From assembly GCA_025531455.1 (NCBI GenBank), contig JAMYHL010000057.1, forward strand, positions 186,001-250,000: DNA of 64,000 bases. Reading direction: 5' to 3'. Shown piece by piece: positions 47,083 through 59,600 of the stretch. Positions within the stretch are counted from its first letter, which is position 1; the number at the start of each line of letters is the position of its first letter. This stretch comes from Apiotrichum sp. Y4204. Taxonomy: Eukaryota > Basidiomycota > Tremellomycetes > Trichosporonales > Trichosporonaceae. The notes beneath the pieces were generated by a model. The model was not told where the DNA came from. It ran no database searches and saw nothing but the letters and a program-made list of their open reading frames with translations. The translations under genes and the position numbers were made by a program.

Positions 47083-47508
47083 GCAGTAACTTGAGATTTA
47101 CATTTTCTTTTTCTCTTTTCTTTCTTCTTTTTTTCAATTTGCGGCTTTCTTTTCCTGTATATCTATACGCTCGTGCGCTTGGCGAATTCTGCGGTGGTTT
47201 GCACGTATCGGGTATCGTGGTTTCCACTGTACGTGCTGAAGACCGTAGACTGCTTTGTCGCCTGTTGGGAGCAGACTGCAATGTGGCGACGCGCCTACAG
47301 GTAGGAACAAAGTGGCTCCAATGCGCTCCCACCACTCTCATCAACAATCAGACGGTCTGCCCTCGCCATGCTCACCATCAGTCGTTACATGAAATGAATA
47401 ACAGTCTATATGGAGGAAGTCCTACTCCCAAGATACAAATCACGTCAAGTGACTGTGTGTGCAGATAAAGAGATAAAAATAACGAAAAAATGCGATGCTC
47501 GACCCCTC
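47083..47508. other. intergenic region after the tRNA
   Basis: Begins with a T/C-rich run (about 47100-47155). This is 3' flanking sequence of the minus-strand membrane-protein gene. No coding signal. Confidence 0.5.
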
Positions 47509-50355
47509 TCATCCATACCGCGCCCACATCGAGTCGACCTGGTCCCGCCTGTCATTATTAAAGAACCGGCGGCGCGGGCTGCGCTCCTCGGCCGCAGACG
47601 TCGCGGCCCGCGGGTCGAGGTGTATCATGTTCCCATTGCCGGCTCCGTACCCCGTCTCTGCGTTTGAGCTCTTGTGCGTGCTCCCCGACCGCCGGAACAT
47701 GTTGGCAAAGCCGCCGCCAGAGGGCGTCCGGCTCCGTTCCTTTTCTGACGCGGAAGAGGGACCGAGACCAAACCAGTTGTACCACTCGTACGTGCCGACC
47801 TTTGGCATGTTGTCGTCGGCGAGCTCCTCGCGTCCTGCCGGCTTGGTGTTCACTGTCAGTCCCGGGCTACGCGTCTGCGGCTGGGTGACGGGCGTGTTGG
47901 AGAAGCTGCGCTGCAGCTGCGTAAGCGGGGAAGGGGCGCCGCCGAGCGCAGCGACCATCGGGTCCGGGGAAGACATGCTCATGCGTTCCTTGACGCCAAT
48001 GTCGTTGATGGGGATCGGGTCGTCGTCGAGAGGAGGCTCGGTAGTGTCCTTCTTCGCCCACAGGTTGTTCTTGAATGGGAGCAGGGAACGGCGCGTGTGC
48101 GCGACGGGCACGGGCGCGGCATCCACTGAACGCGTCGAGCCAAACGAGCTGCCAGAGGTGTGCGTGTCCTGGCGCCGCGGCGTGTCGAGGTACGCGCCGT
48201 GTCCGCGCCCGAGGTCCGTCCCCACACGGTCATCCGGGAGATTGATAAACTGCCACCCCTTGCCTTGTGTTCGCTGCTTGGGCTTGTCGTTCTCCCATGC
48301 ATTTGGTGGCGTGTCGCGCGCCTCCCGAGCTTTTCTCCGCCGACATGCCGACCAGATGAGGAACGCGACAAGGGTGAGCACCAGCAGGCCGACGACGCCG
48401 CCGACCGACGCCCCGACGATCGTCTTAATATCCTCCTTTGACTTTGATGCACCCGCCGGAGCGGCCGGCTTTTCTGTCGTAGACTGCACAGGGGGCAGGG
48501 ATATCCGGGCTGTCGGGACATTTATCGGTGACGGCGGGCTGACCTCGTTGTCGGGCACGTTGGTGCTGAGATTTGTAGCCGGGGAAGCAAGCACCAGGCC
48601 CTTGGACGCCTCAATGTAATCATACGACAGGCGACCGCCGCGGTTCACGAGGGTGAGGGTGTGTGCGCCGTCGGAAAGCCCAGAGGTGTGGAACAGCGTC
48701 TGGTTGTACACGCGCGGGCCGCCGGCGGCGTCAAACGTGCCCCGTGCCTGGTTGTCGACGAGAACCTCGTACTGGCCCGCTTCCCCGCCGCTCAACCCGA
48801 ACACCCACACCGTTGAGCCCTCGAAATGAATCGCGGCCTGTGCGCCGACCTGAGACGTCCACGAGAGCGAGGCGTTGTAGTTTTGGCCTGCGCTCTCCTG
48901 CTCGCGCTGCAACTCAGACTGGGGTCAGCTTGGCAATGTCAATGGCAATGACGCGATCTCGGCATGTCGCCGGGAATGCACACGTCGACCCGACTCACCT
49001 CGTTGAGCGTATTGCTGTGCCCCTTCTCCATCATGTTCCATCCCTGGCTCAGGTTCACCTGCCCCGAGGCCCAGTGCGAGTCGTCAATCGTGTGGTTTGA
49101 GCTTCCCGGGCCGGCCTCGTACCCAAGCGTGCCGACAACTCCCAGAACGCGCGCTGACGCGTCCGACGCACCGTCCACCCGGGCCAGTGTAAGCTCCACC
49201 TCATGTGTTCCGAGCGGGAGGTTTGCCACACCGATGGCAGTCACCTGCGCTGTGCCCGGTGGAGTGGTTCCGTTCACTTTTAGTGCCGGCCTCCATTGTG
49301 CGGCGCCGCCGGCGCCGGAATACTCGATATTAAACTCGACTCCTGTGCCTACATTGTGCACATGTCAGATTAGCGCGGTTTGAGGTGGTGACAGTCAGCA
49401 GAGATGCAGTGCAGCGGGCGGCATTTCCGATGTGCGCCAGTTCCGAGACGGGGCAATTTAGCGGTGCGTGCCGGTGCACGGGAGCGTCGGGGTGGCGACA
49501 GCACGGGCAAATAAAGCATCGGAGGGAAAATAAGGTTTGGGTGGGGTGGAGTTCGGATGAAAGAGTTATCGCGTGTATCGAGAGAGAGGGGAGAGACAGC
49601 GTGAGCATTGTGCGACGAGTTTGGGGGGGATGGGATGGGATGGGTGTCCATGGACATGAAACATGGCGACAACAACTCTGTACTCTGTTCCCGGCCACAT
49701 CTTGATCTTGAGATGGATGGATCTGGGTCGTCTATGCTGTTCCTGCAACGGCACGAGCATAGAGCTTGTACTGCCAAGCATGCAGAGCCGTCGTCCAGCC
49801 AACGAGGCCGAGCGCGGTGCGGTCACGGGGCAACGACGGCAGAGAGACAGCCGGAGGAGACCGGAGCTGTGGCGGCGTTGCGCGGCGCTGCGTCCCGGAT
49901 GAACCTGAAGCAACAATGAGGACGCAGACCGCGAAGCACGATGCGCGATGCGCAAACGCGACGCGCAAAGCCATGCGCCATGCGCCGCTCTGCTTACCGA
50001 TCCCCTCGGCGCCCATGTCCCAGGCGAGTCCACATACACAGACGTACCAGTAAAGTTGAGCGCGAGCGCGGCGCCAGAAGTGCGCGTAAGCCACCCGGGG
50101 TCGGCGCCGTTGTTGTTTTCGCTGTTCGCGGCCCACCCGTTTGCGGGGTCGCATGACCGGCACGGGCGGTAGGTGATGATTGGCGAGCTGTGGGGTTGGA
50201 GATGGGGGTGGGGGTGGGGTTGGGACGGGAGGGAATGTGAAGGTGGAGCGGGAGCGGGACGCATGTTGTGTGGGGTAATGAAGCGATGTCAGCCCGGAAA
50301 TGGCATGTGTTTTGCGCCAGACAAAGACTTACCCGCTGGGAATGAATACCTGCAT
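47509..50355 (-). CDS. single-pass membrane protein with extracellular beta-sandwich-like domains
   Basis: Exons 50333-50355, 50048-50187, 48999-49348 and 47509-48918 give 640 aa. The extracellular part has two similar modules with WxxxxxxxGAxxxxxFxG features: ADPGWLTRTSGAALALNFTG and SLSWTSQVGAQAAIHFEG, followed by GSTVWVFGLSGGEAGQYEV. N-glycosylation sequons are frequent. One membrane span (VGLLVLTLVAFLIW) is followed by basic CRRRK and a long Ser/Thr/Pro-rich cytosolic tail. This layout is common in uncharacterised basidiomycete surface proteins. The predicted N-terminus MQVFIPSG lacks a signal peptide, so a 5' signal exon is probably missing. Intron 49349-50047 is 699 nt, much longer than usual here, and reading past its donor gives TSVYVDSPGTW, which also fits the domain pattern. 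Confidence 0.7.
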
Positions 50356-52137
50356 GGTGCGGCTCGTGTGTCGGGTGAGAGACTAGTGAATGTGGAGTGA
50401 AGTCTGGGATGGTGGTGGCGAGACAAGGTGAAGAAGAATAAAGGAGTGGACGCGCAAACGGCGATAGCGGTAGACAGAGAACCAAAGAACAGCGAACGAC
50501 CAAGGATCAGTGTCGAGGTGAGTCGACTTGACGAGTTGACGACGGAGGTGGAGCCCGAGGCGATGCGGGATCTCAGTACTGGGATCTCGACAAGCAGAGG
50601 CCGAGGACGATGGCCGAAAAGCGGGAGGAGAGGAGTGGAGCGGGGAACCGAACGGGGACTCGAAGTCAAAGAATGAAGAACGCCGAACAGGCAGGCCAGA
50701 GAAAGAAGTGCTGGCGAGCACGAGTGTGTAGGATGGAGAACAAGACGACGGAGAAGACGAACTCGACGACGATAGCGCAAACTGCGGCCAGCGCATGCCT
50801 ACAGCTCACAGCTACAGCATTATCTGCTCTCGCGGGCCGTCGTGCTAGCTGCACCTGCGGAAGGATGATACGTTTGGCGGGGACGGCGGAACGGCAGCAG
50901 TAGAGGACCGCAGGAGCGGAGGAGGCACAGAGGCACGAGGGGGGATGTGGTTTGAGATGTAATGCTGAGCTTGAACTGAGCTTGTTCTTCGTTCTGCGGC
51001 CAAGGAGCCAAGAGGACAATAATGGCGCGACCTGTACAGTACAAACAAGGGGCCAGCGGGGGGTGACTGCCCAGCTTGCCTAGCTGTTCCCAGTTTGGCT
51101 ACACACCCACGTACGCCGGTCGCCGCATGCGCGCATGCTGTTTCTGGCATGTACATATGACAGGTGAGACGCTTCCCCTCCCGGGACCAGAGGGAGCAGT
51201 TGCAGTATAGGAGCGGCCCTGGACGCTGGACGATGGACGGAGATGGTGCCCGCAAGAGTGTAGTGTCGGCCCGGGGATGTATCAGGAATACATGGTTTTC
51301 CAGATCGGATCCTGAAACACGGTTTTTGCGTGTCGTGTTGCAGACAGATGAGAGTACAGGTTTTACAGGCTTACTCGTTCAGGAATTCGCCCGCGGTCCG
51401 CAGTCTGGAGAGAGGGGGGCGGTTGACAAGAGAGAGGGAGAGAGAGTGACGGTAGTTTCCCTTATGACCCCCTCTTATGCGACATGTGCGACCCTGATCG
51501 AGGTGTTACATCCGCTTTCGAGTTGGAGACCTCTGTTTGGTCTCCTGTGGCTTCTCGAGTTCTCTGTTCCTCTGCCGTGGCCCCAGAGTGCCTCGCGACC
51601 ATTGGCCGATAGCTTGCCCACGGTCGCCACCCCGCCGCCACCGCATCATTCATGAGAGCATTCGTGGAGCACGACGCTGCGTCGTACGTCTCCCATGTCG
51701 CTGGGTCGGAACAGCGCTGGAAACAGCGCTGGAACACGGGTACTGCAAAGCACCGACAGCGGTACCCGCATTCCACACTCTCCATGCTGACGTACTTCCG
51801 TCCACGGCGTCAATGTATATGCATGGCAGACTAGTTCTGCAGGACAGGGTACAAGGTACATCATGAAGGCGTGTCGTGTGGTGGTAGTGGGATGGTGAGT
51901 CTGGGGGTGGATCATGGGTCGAGGTGGACGTCTTCGACGTCCCGATCTCTGTCGGGTGTTATGTCCGGGTATCACGGGCAGTGTACGAGCATGTATACCA
52001 ATTAAAACGAAGAAGAGCCCGATACTTGTTGCCAGAATTATACGGTCACTGCCAGCAGCAGCCTAGGCGCGAGTGGAAAAAAGTGGGGGGGGGAGGGGGG
52101 GGGGGGGTTTATATGCAAGGTCTCTTGTATGTCCAGG
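50356..52137. other. intergenic region
   Basis: Between two minus-strand genes. Should contain the promoter, and perhaps the signal-peptide exon, of the membrane protein. A G-run of about 25 bases with two interruptions lies near 52084-52108, in the 3' flank of the RhoGAP gene. No accepted gene. Confidence 0.5.
52084..52108. repeat. poly-G tract
   Basis: Nearly uninterrupted G run just downstream of the RhoGAP stop codon. Such runs are prone to length change and assembly error. Confidence 0.8.
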
Positions 52138-55100
52138 TCAGGTCGACGTGTTCTGCTCGACGTTTTGTTCGCTCTGCTCGATGCTCTGCTCGACACTCTG
52201 CTCGTGCTCGGTAAAGGACGACATTGCAGAGTCAAACGACGGGCGCTCAGACGACAGCCCACCGCCGTGCATGGGCACGTACTCGGGATCCACAGTCGGT
52301 GGGTCGAGATGCACAAGCAGGTTGAGCACAAATTGGCTCTCAAATGACGAGTTGGCAAACACGGTCACAAGCGAGTCGCTCGAAGTGCGGAGAATGTTGG
52401 GCGCGAGAATCAGTGCTGTGGGAGTGTCAGGGCCAAGTGCCTCGTGTGCCTCTTTTGCTCAAGGCGATCGTGCCACGCCGGTGACTCACCGAGGTTTTGT
52501 GGCGTCATCTTGGTGACAGCAACCACCGTGGGATCTAAGAACAGCTGCATGAAGCTGATGACAAACAACAGCACTCGGCGATTGTGATCGGGGAGCTTTT
52601 TGATGAACAGAATCGTTTGGTCGACGGATTTCGACGCCTGGAGCGCCGTGTTGTACAGGCGCGAAGGCACAAGCGGCTCCTCGAGCTCACGCAGCCACAG
52701 CTTGAACAGCGACGCGACCACATGCGGGTCCTCTACGCCGTCGAGCTGGTACTGTCCACGATCGATCCGTGTTTTGAGGGTTGCAATAATGTCATTGTCG
52801 CCTGGCACACGGAAGATGCCTTCGGACTCGGTTCCGCCGAGTGCCAGGATGCCGTCTGCGAGGAATGGGAGGATGATGGGAATTCGGAGCTCGGGATACG
52901 CGCCCTCCTGTCGCTGCATGATCGTCTCGAGAGTCTGACCATACACGGATGGGTAGAATGCGGCGTCCTGCAGCGTTAGCACAATCCAGGCAATACCCAT
53001 GTCAACCACTCACCGAAGCGTGCTCGATCTCGGCGAGGGTCAGTACCCTCCCGCGGCCACCCTTCTGGCCCCACGTATCCAAGCGCGTGAGGCAGACTGC
53101 GTGGTCAGTTGGAAACACCAAATTTGGCTTACACTTTGACATGATGCCTATTCCAAAATCCGTGCGCTCAATGTTTGCGACGAGGAACGCGCGAACAAAC
53201 GGCTCAAAGCTCTTGGACGGGCCAAAGGCGGCGACAAACACGCAGAAGAGTTGGAATCCCAGCACAGTCGCGTCCTTGTCTGGATTCCGTGTGAGCTGCT
53301 TGATGAGTTGGCAGTACAGCTCATCACGCATCTCGACGCGGCCCACCCCCAGCTGAATCATCCACCGAATCTCCTCGAGAATCATCGTCTTCTCATCGCG
53401 GTCGTCGCGCACCGTCCGAAGGTTGAGCACCGAGCTGTTCTGTGGTGCGGGTGCGTGGCGTGCACCATCGACTGCACGATCCCGTTCGCCCATGACGTGT
53501 TGGATCACCTTGAAGGTGGTCAGCGAGTCCTGCACCGATTGCTTGGAGAGCACAAGCAACGGTGCCGTTATCGGGCTCCGCTGCCATTCCATAATCTGCT
53601 CCAGCGAGAGCCTCTGCCGCAGGACGCCCGATCTCTTGGTTGCAAAGTAACGATCAGCGAAATCCTCCGTGCTGAAGTTGTGGTGTTCGTAATTTGCCGA
53701 CGTAGGCGACGAGGGTTGGAAAATGAGGTTGACAGAGGACGGGCTGAGGTGCTCTTTCGATGGACTCGGGTTCTCGTCGACGGGGATAGGGGATGCGGGT
53801 GGGGTAGAAAACATTGTTGCGGACTCGTTGGTGCTCAACACCGGGCTGATCTCAGCTGGGCGAACGGCGGCCTTGCCGGCGGCCTTGTCGGGGCTGCCAT
53901 GAGACTGTTTTGCGCGCGCCTTGCGGCGTTCCCACCAGCTCTGCTGGCGACCCGGCTCCGGCGATGGTGAGTGGGATTCGAGGACTTCGATGGCAGGTGG
54001 TGGAGCGCCGGACGAGCTCATATCCTGGGTGGGCGTCAGGAGCCCGGACTTGGGCGATGCCGAGTGGACGAGACGAATGTGAGAGTTGGAGGTGCTGTGG
54101 TGGAGGGCGTGGGGAGGGTTGGAATGGTTGGGACTGGTGCTGGTGATGGATGATGCTGGTGATGGCTTGTAGTCGGATGCAAAGCGGACAGAAGACGAGT
54201 TGGGAGTGGGATGGGTGTTGTCACCCGAAGAGGATGCAGTAGTAGTGCTGGTGGTGGTGGCCGTCGTCGTCGTCAGTGTTTCATGATTTCCACCACCACG
54301 AGTGGCCGTCGTTGCCGTGGCTTGCAGTGCGCCTGCCCTGGCCGCGGAACTACCTTCAGTTCCTTCAGCAGTTCCTGTCGTTCCTCGTGCTCCTTGAGCA
54401 GCAGCAACAGGAGCTGGGAGGGCATTACGCTGTTGCACAATGTCAGCACACTTTCGCCCCCTAATATCCTCCCGCATCGAACTCTGTTTTTTTTTTTTTT
54501 CTAGCTCCTGCCCCTCCCCGCCTCCTCCCCTCCACTCCCACCCCTCCCGATTCACCACCCCGTGTCTCGCTACGGTCCCACCTCTGCCGCCACCACGATC
54601 GCCACCAATGTTGAGTCACAAAGCACCTACCTGGATTAATCCCAGCGGAATGACAAACGCGTCTTCGCCGGGCCGCTCCCATTGTGTGACTCCAGTGAGC
54701 GTATCTGGAATGGCGAGGTACGGAAAGGGGAGAGCGTCGTCAGCTACCATAATGAAGGGAATGAAATTGTATCGCATGGCGACTGTCATTTGTGCCATTG
54801 ACATTGTCGCGCTTTCAGCATCAACTCACTGTAATAATAGCTCTGGTTGTCGCGCGACGAGTCGGCCAGCTCCCACCACTCGCCGTCCGATGAGCGGGGG
54901 ACACTATTGCGTGTCAGCTTGGTGATGACTCGCGGCCTGAGCGCAGGTGCAACTTACACGAAGGCTCCAACCGGTGGCTCCCAGCTGCACTGGCCTGGGG
55001 TTGTCAGCGTGGGACATTCGAGCATGCGCGCATGCGGTGGGCGCATGCAAGCATGCAATCAATCGGCGTACCTGATGCTGGACATGCGAAGAATACATGG

Positions 55101-56696
55101 TGGGTCTGGAACAGTCAGCGTTTCGTTACCGCGACCGTGACGCACCAGGGGATCCGCAATGGTGACCCAAAACTGCAAGCTCCAGCTCATCGTCGCGTCC
55201 TCGCATTTCGACACGATGTCGCGAATGTTCACGGGCGTGTTAAGGTTTGTCTCGGACGCGGTCTTGAGGGGAAGGCCGTTTCCGGCGGCCTGCAGCGGGT
55301 GACGCTGAGACGCGCTCGAGGACGCGGTGCGCCGGGTGTTCTTGCCCCTGCGGGTGCCATTGCGGCTGCCATTCTCGCTGTGACTGCCGTGGCCGTTTGC
55401 GAGGTTGGCCGGGTAGCCATCCACGGGCTCGCCCAAAAGGGCGGCAACGAGGTTGAGTTGAGGCTGAATGCTGGGCGGATGTGGAGGAGGGCGGTGGTGC
55501 TCGATGATGGACTGGGCAGCTGCCCGATAGGATGAAGGAGGGTACTGGTGGGAGGTGGACGGTGATGAAGGGTGAGGATAGGTGGTGGGAGCTCTAGTTG
55601 AAGCAGCTGCAGATGATGCCGCGATTGTTGCACGTCGACGCGGTGCTCGAGTGGCAGGGGATGATGGCGACGAGGCTGGCCCGTGCGCCGAGAAGCGTGA
55701 TGTGCGGCGCGGCAAGGCGGTCGCTGCAAGGGGTTGCTCTGCTGATGGAGTGGAAGGGACTGTGAGGGATGCGAGGAATGAAGGTGGGGGCACGGGCGGA
55801 ACGAACAGGCTGCTCAACGGTGCACGGGTCGTCTGTGGTCCACTACTATTGCCGTTCTTGTTGCTGGTGTTCTTGCGCAAACTACGCACGCTGCTGCTAC
55901 GAGCACGTCGGAGGCTCTTGACAAGCGCGGCGCCCCTTGAGTTGCGACGGCCGCGGTCGAGACGGTGTGTGCCCCGCGAATCCTCGGTGCTCGTCGAGTA
56001 CTCTGGAAGTTCGGGTGCGATGGGCAGTTGCGGCGAGTTGCCAAAGCTGGGCGGCGGACTGCTCGGTGGGTCGCAGTGTTTGCACGGATTGGACGAGCTG
56101 TCGGACAGACCAAAAGTCGACTGGACCAGACGGTGTGCCTGACTGCTGCCGCTCTCGTGTGGTGTGTCTGGCAACAAAGTGTGATGGATATTGTTGTCCT
56201 GCAGGCGTGCACGATCACTGCTCCGCAAGCTGCGAGCAAAGCGGGCCGTGGCGCTGCCGACGCTCGCTCTGGGCAGCTGGTCGATCAAAAGTCGGCGCGG
56301 CGCAGCGGGCACTGGCGCAAAGTACGATGATGTGCGGACTGTGACGGACGGGGATTTTGTTGATCCAGCTGCGGGGGAGGTGGCTGTGGTGGTGGCAGAT
56401 TGTTTAAAAGGATGTGATGGGGAGCAATCGGCAAGTGCAAAGCTGGTCGTTGTTGTTGTTGATGCTGCTGGGGGATGGAGTGGTGCAAGAGATACTCTGC
56501 GGCGAGTGCACAAGGGTGGAAGGAGCGAGCAATTTGGCGGCGGGGATGGAGGACTAGTGTAGTACGCAGCAGATGTCGTCGTGGGAGTGGTAGTGGGAGT
56601 GGGAGTGAGGGTGGGCCGGTCGATTGGTCCAGGAGCAGCAGCGGTAATAGTCGCTTTCGTGACCGCAGCACTATTAGACACCATCTGCGACGACAT
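52138..56696 (-). CDS. WW-WW-MyTH4-RhoGAP protein (Vilse/ARHGAP39-like)
   Basis: Predicted GTPase-activating protein for Rho/Rac/Cdc42. Nine exons in phase: 55146-56696, 55072-55105, 54958-54994, 54830-54903, 54631-54704, 53133-54429, 53014-53096, 52490-52967, 52138-52415; 1301 aa from the first ATG. Residues 1-500 are Ser/Thr/Pro-rich. WW1 (about 505-537) reads SWSLQFWVTIADPLTHHVFF then CSWEPPVG. WW2 (about 548-590) reads EWWELADSSRDNQSYYYNTL then TGVTQWERP. A second disordered region is followed by MyTH4 (about 840-1050; LRQRLSLEQIMEWQRSPI, LVGVGRVEMRDELYCQLIKQ-like core, LGFQLFCVFVAAFGPS). RhoGAP (about 1055-1240) has the arginine finger in SEGIFRVPGD and FKLWLRELEEPLVP. The tail repeats EQS/EQN. 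Exons 2-5 are 34-74 nt, all within the WW module. Confidence 0.92.
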
Positions 56697-59600
56697 TCCG
56701 GCAACAACCACGCGTGTGCGCCAAAAGTTACCAAAAGATTGGGCAATGCCGGAGGCGAGCCACCCCGGTGGCTTGCAGTCAGTCGAGAGAGGGGCGAGGG
56801 GGAGGGAGGCAGAGGGGGACGGCCGGTGGTAACCCAGAACCGGGAGCTCGCAAAGGTCTTGGGATGGAATGATATGGGTCGATGGGGAGGGACGAGGGAT
56901 GTGTGGTCCGTAGTGACCGGAGGCTGGAGGGACCGACCGCGGTGCGCAGTGCAGGCGCGCGCAGGCGAGCAGGCGAGCAAGCGATTGCAAGAGGGGGGAG
57001 CGCGTCCTCGCGGTGCGCGATCGTGTGCAGACAAAAGGGTTCTTTCTCAAAGGTGGAAGGGCCGTTCACTTTCGTCCTTGAATCCTCCTTGTTTTTACAG
57101 AACTTTCAACTTTGTCTCTCTTTCGCTGTCTGTGGCCTGTCGTCCCCACACTGGCACGGCCGTCTGACGAAGTGGGTTTCGCCCTCCTGCCGCTTTGCCG
57201 CTTGCCGTGTCTCGGTGCTCGACCGCCTCGTCTCACCCCGCTGCACTGCTGCTGGCCCGAAAACAGTCAAAACGCCCCCTTTCCAGCCCGTGTGCCGTGA
57301 GCCGTGTGGCAAGCAGGCAGCAGGTCGTTTCGAGTATGTATGCGTGCGGTTGTACCCTGTGCTGCGGATTACCGGGATTGCAGCTTGGTCTTGGTGGTCC
57401 TGCTGGTATAATGCGCCAACGGAGCGCCAACCCACCCCGATGACGGCAGGTCGATAGGAAAAAGCAAAGGAAAAAATAAGAGACTCGACGCCTGTTTAGC
57501 TGAAAAGGGCAAGAAAATCCAAGGTAGCACGGTAGGGCCCGCGAGGGTGCGGTATGGGGGTGGCGTCGCGCGATGGGGAGATGCAAGGGAGAGGATAGGA
57601 TATGATGCAGGTGGGTGTTCTTGTTCGTGATGGTGTGAAAGCGTTAAAAGTTTTCGTCAAGCGTGGGGGATGTCACTGTCGTGGTCGTGTTGCTCGGAGG
57701 ACGGGCTAGGCGGTGGCGGTGGTGGTCACGGCGCAGCCGCGGTGGTTATCGTGACAGTCGCGGGGATAGGACTGGGGGGTGTATCGGTATCGTGATCGCG
57801 GAGGTGTGGGCCGTGAGGACAGGGAACGTGAGCACCAGGATCAAGGATCAATGGTTCAAGAATGTTGAGGGTAGGAAGAAAGGACAGTGAATGGATGGAA
57901 CAGAACATTGATGCAACAGAATTCACAAGTACATGCAGTCTCATGCAAGCCGACTCTTCTCCTAGGCACGCCGCTGCTGCATCTTTCGCTGCTGCGAGTG
58001 AGTCGCTCGCTACCGCTTTGTATGTGCGGGACGCGTCGGGGCGGGATAGCGGAAGAGAGAGAACAAAAGGCCGAAGCTACGACGCTTCGGGAGAGCGAGA
58101 AGCTGAGCGTGACGCAATAGGGGCAAACACCAGGTACCATTTCATCGCCAGTTGCGTTAATAATCCTCACTCCCCTGCGCGTCCATCTCGGAAGTGATGT
58201 ATCAGGTCTCTTTATAGAGGCAAGTCAAAGACCTTCACTGAGACCAGAGATTCATAGATCTGGGTGCTTGTTGCTCGAGAGCGGCAATTTGTAAGCTCAG
58301 CTCAATTTCTGGAACGCAATCCCAGCACCACCCCAACCGTGAGTAGTAGGCGACATTCCCGCGATGGACCCCACCTGCAACCCCTCCTGCCTCGGGATAG
58401 AGTGTAGAGTTGAGGAACGCCGACCCGTTCCCCTGCCGGCTCCTGGCCCTTCCGGGACGCGTCTTTACACAAGGAGAACCGGACGCGACCGCGCGACCCA
58501 GTGCTCCATGCTCTGCACTTTGAGCCTCTTACTCTTGTAATATCTCTGCATCTGGCATCTGGCAATTTACCCATCGCAGTCCACGCACGAGCCCCGGCCC
58601 CCTCCAGACTCCCATTATGGCAGTATATCAATGTTCTGAATCTTCTGTCTCCTTCTCTTCCCTCGCCTCGTCCCTGTCCTGCTGATTATCTCGATCTGGA
58701 CATTCGCCCCCGCCCCCCCCCCCCCCCCAAAAACCCCCCGGCCACCATCCCGGCCCCGCTTTTTGCCCCTTTCGCAACGTCCGCCCCTCCCAGCCCTGTC
58801 CGCCCTGTTTCGAACCCAGAAAGCTAGCCCGTAAGAGCGCGAGTGTGCGAGTGCCGCGTCCCTCGGCCAGGTGGCGCGCATGGCGCATGGGTGCGTGACA
58901 GCCGGGGTTCCGGGGGTCCGGGGATCGGGTATCCGGAATGGGCATCAGAAATGGGAACAGAGATCGTGAGGATGTGGAGAACCAAGACGTGGGGCGCGTG
59001 GAGAACGCCTATCTTTCCGCCCAGCGCCCAGACGCGTCGGCCGTGGTGGCCCGGTGGCCTGGTGACGCGACGCGCCGCGCGCCACGGCTAGGCATGTGGC
59101 GCTGACCTGCGCTGCATGTGCGGAGGGCGTGGCCGGCGTGCGGGTGCGGATACTCGGATTCGTGGGTTCGTGGAATCCCCTCGCGCCAGCTGCGCCCCCC
59201 TCGTTAGTGGCATTCCTCGCCGAGCGCGCCGAGCGCCGCATTCTGACGCGCGCCACGGATCGCCGGGCCGCAAAAGAACGAGATCCCAAGACGAGATTGA
59301 TGAGGAACCAAGTTGACCAAGTATGTGTGGGCATTGTTATTTACGGAGTCGCGGAGTCTGTCTCCTCGATCACCTGCGTATCACTTGGCGGACACCGTGA
59401 ACCTGCCACATATCCCCGAGCACCGGTAGCGACGCAAGATTCCATGCCACCACAGTTCTGTCTCCGGTTTTTCACATACGATACTGGAACTGCAGGCAGT
59501 CACAGCAGTAGCCTCCGAGACCGCGCCACACCCACACACTCCTCCCTTGAGCCTGGTTTGGACGCGTTTCGGGGGTTTCTGGGTGAGGAACAGGGGATCG

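Noticed and set aside
54705..54829. Acceptor near 54757 giving an extra hydrophobic segment in WW2
   Set aside because: It would insert about 18 residues into the WW fold. The acceptor leading to YYYNTLTGVTQWERP restores a canonical WW domain.
58708..58738. Poly-C/poly-A tract as a telomere or transposon end
   Set aside because: No telomeric repeats, target-site duplications or terminal repeats around it; treated as a simple low-complexity run.
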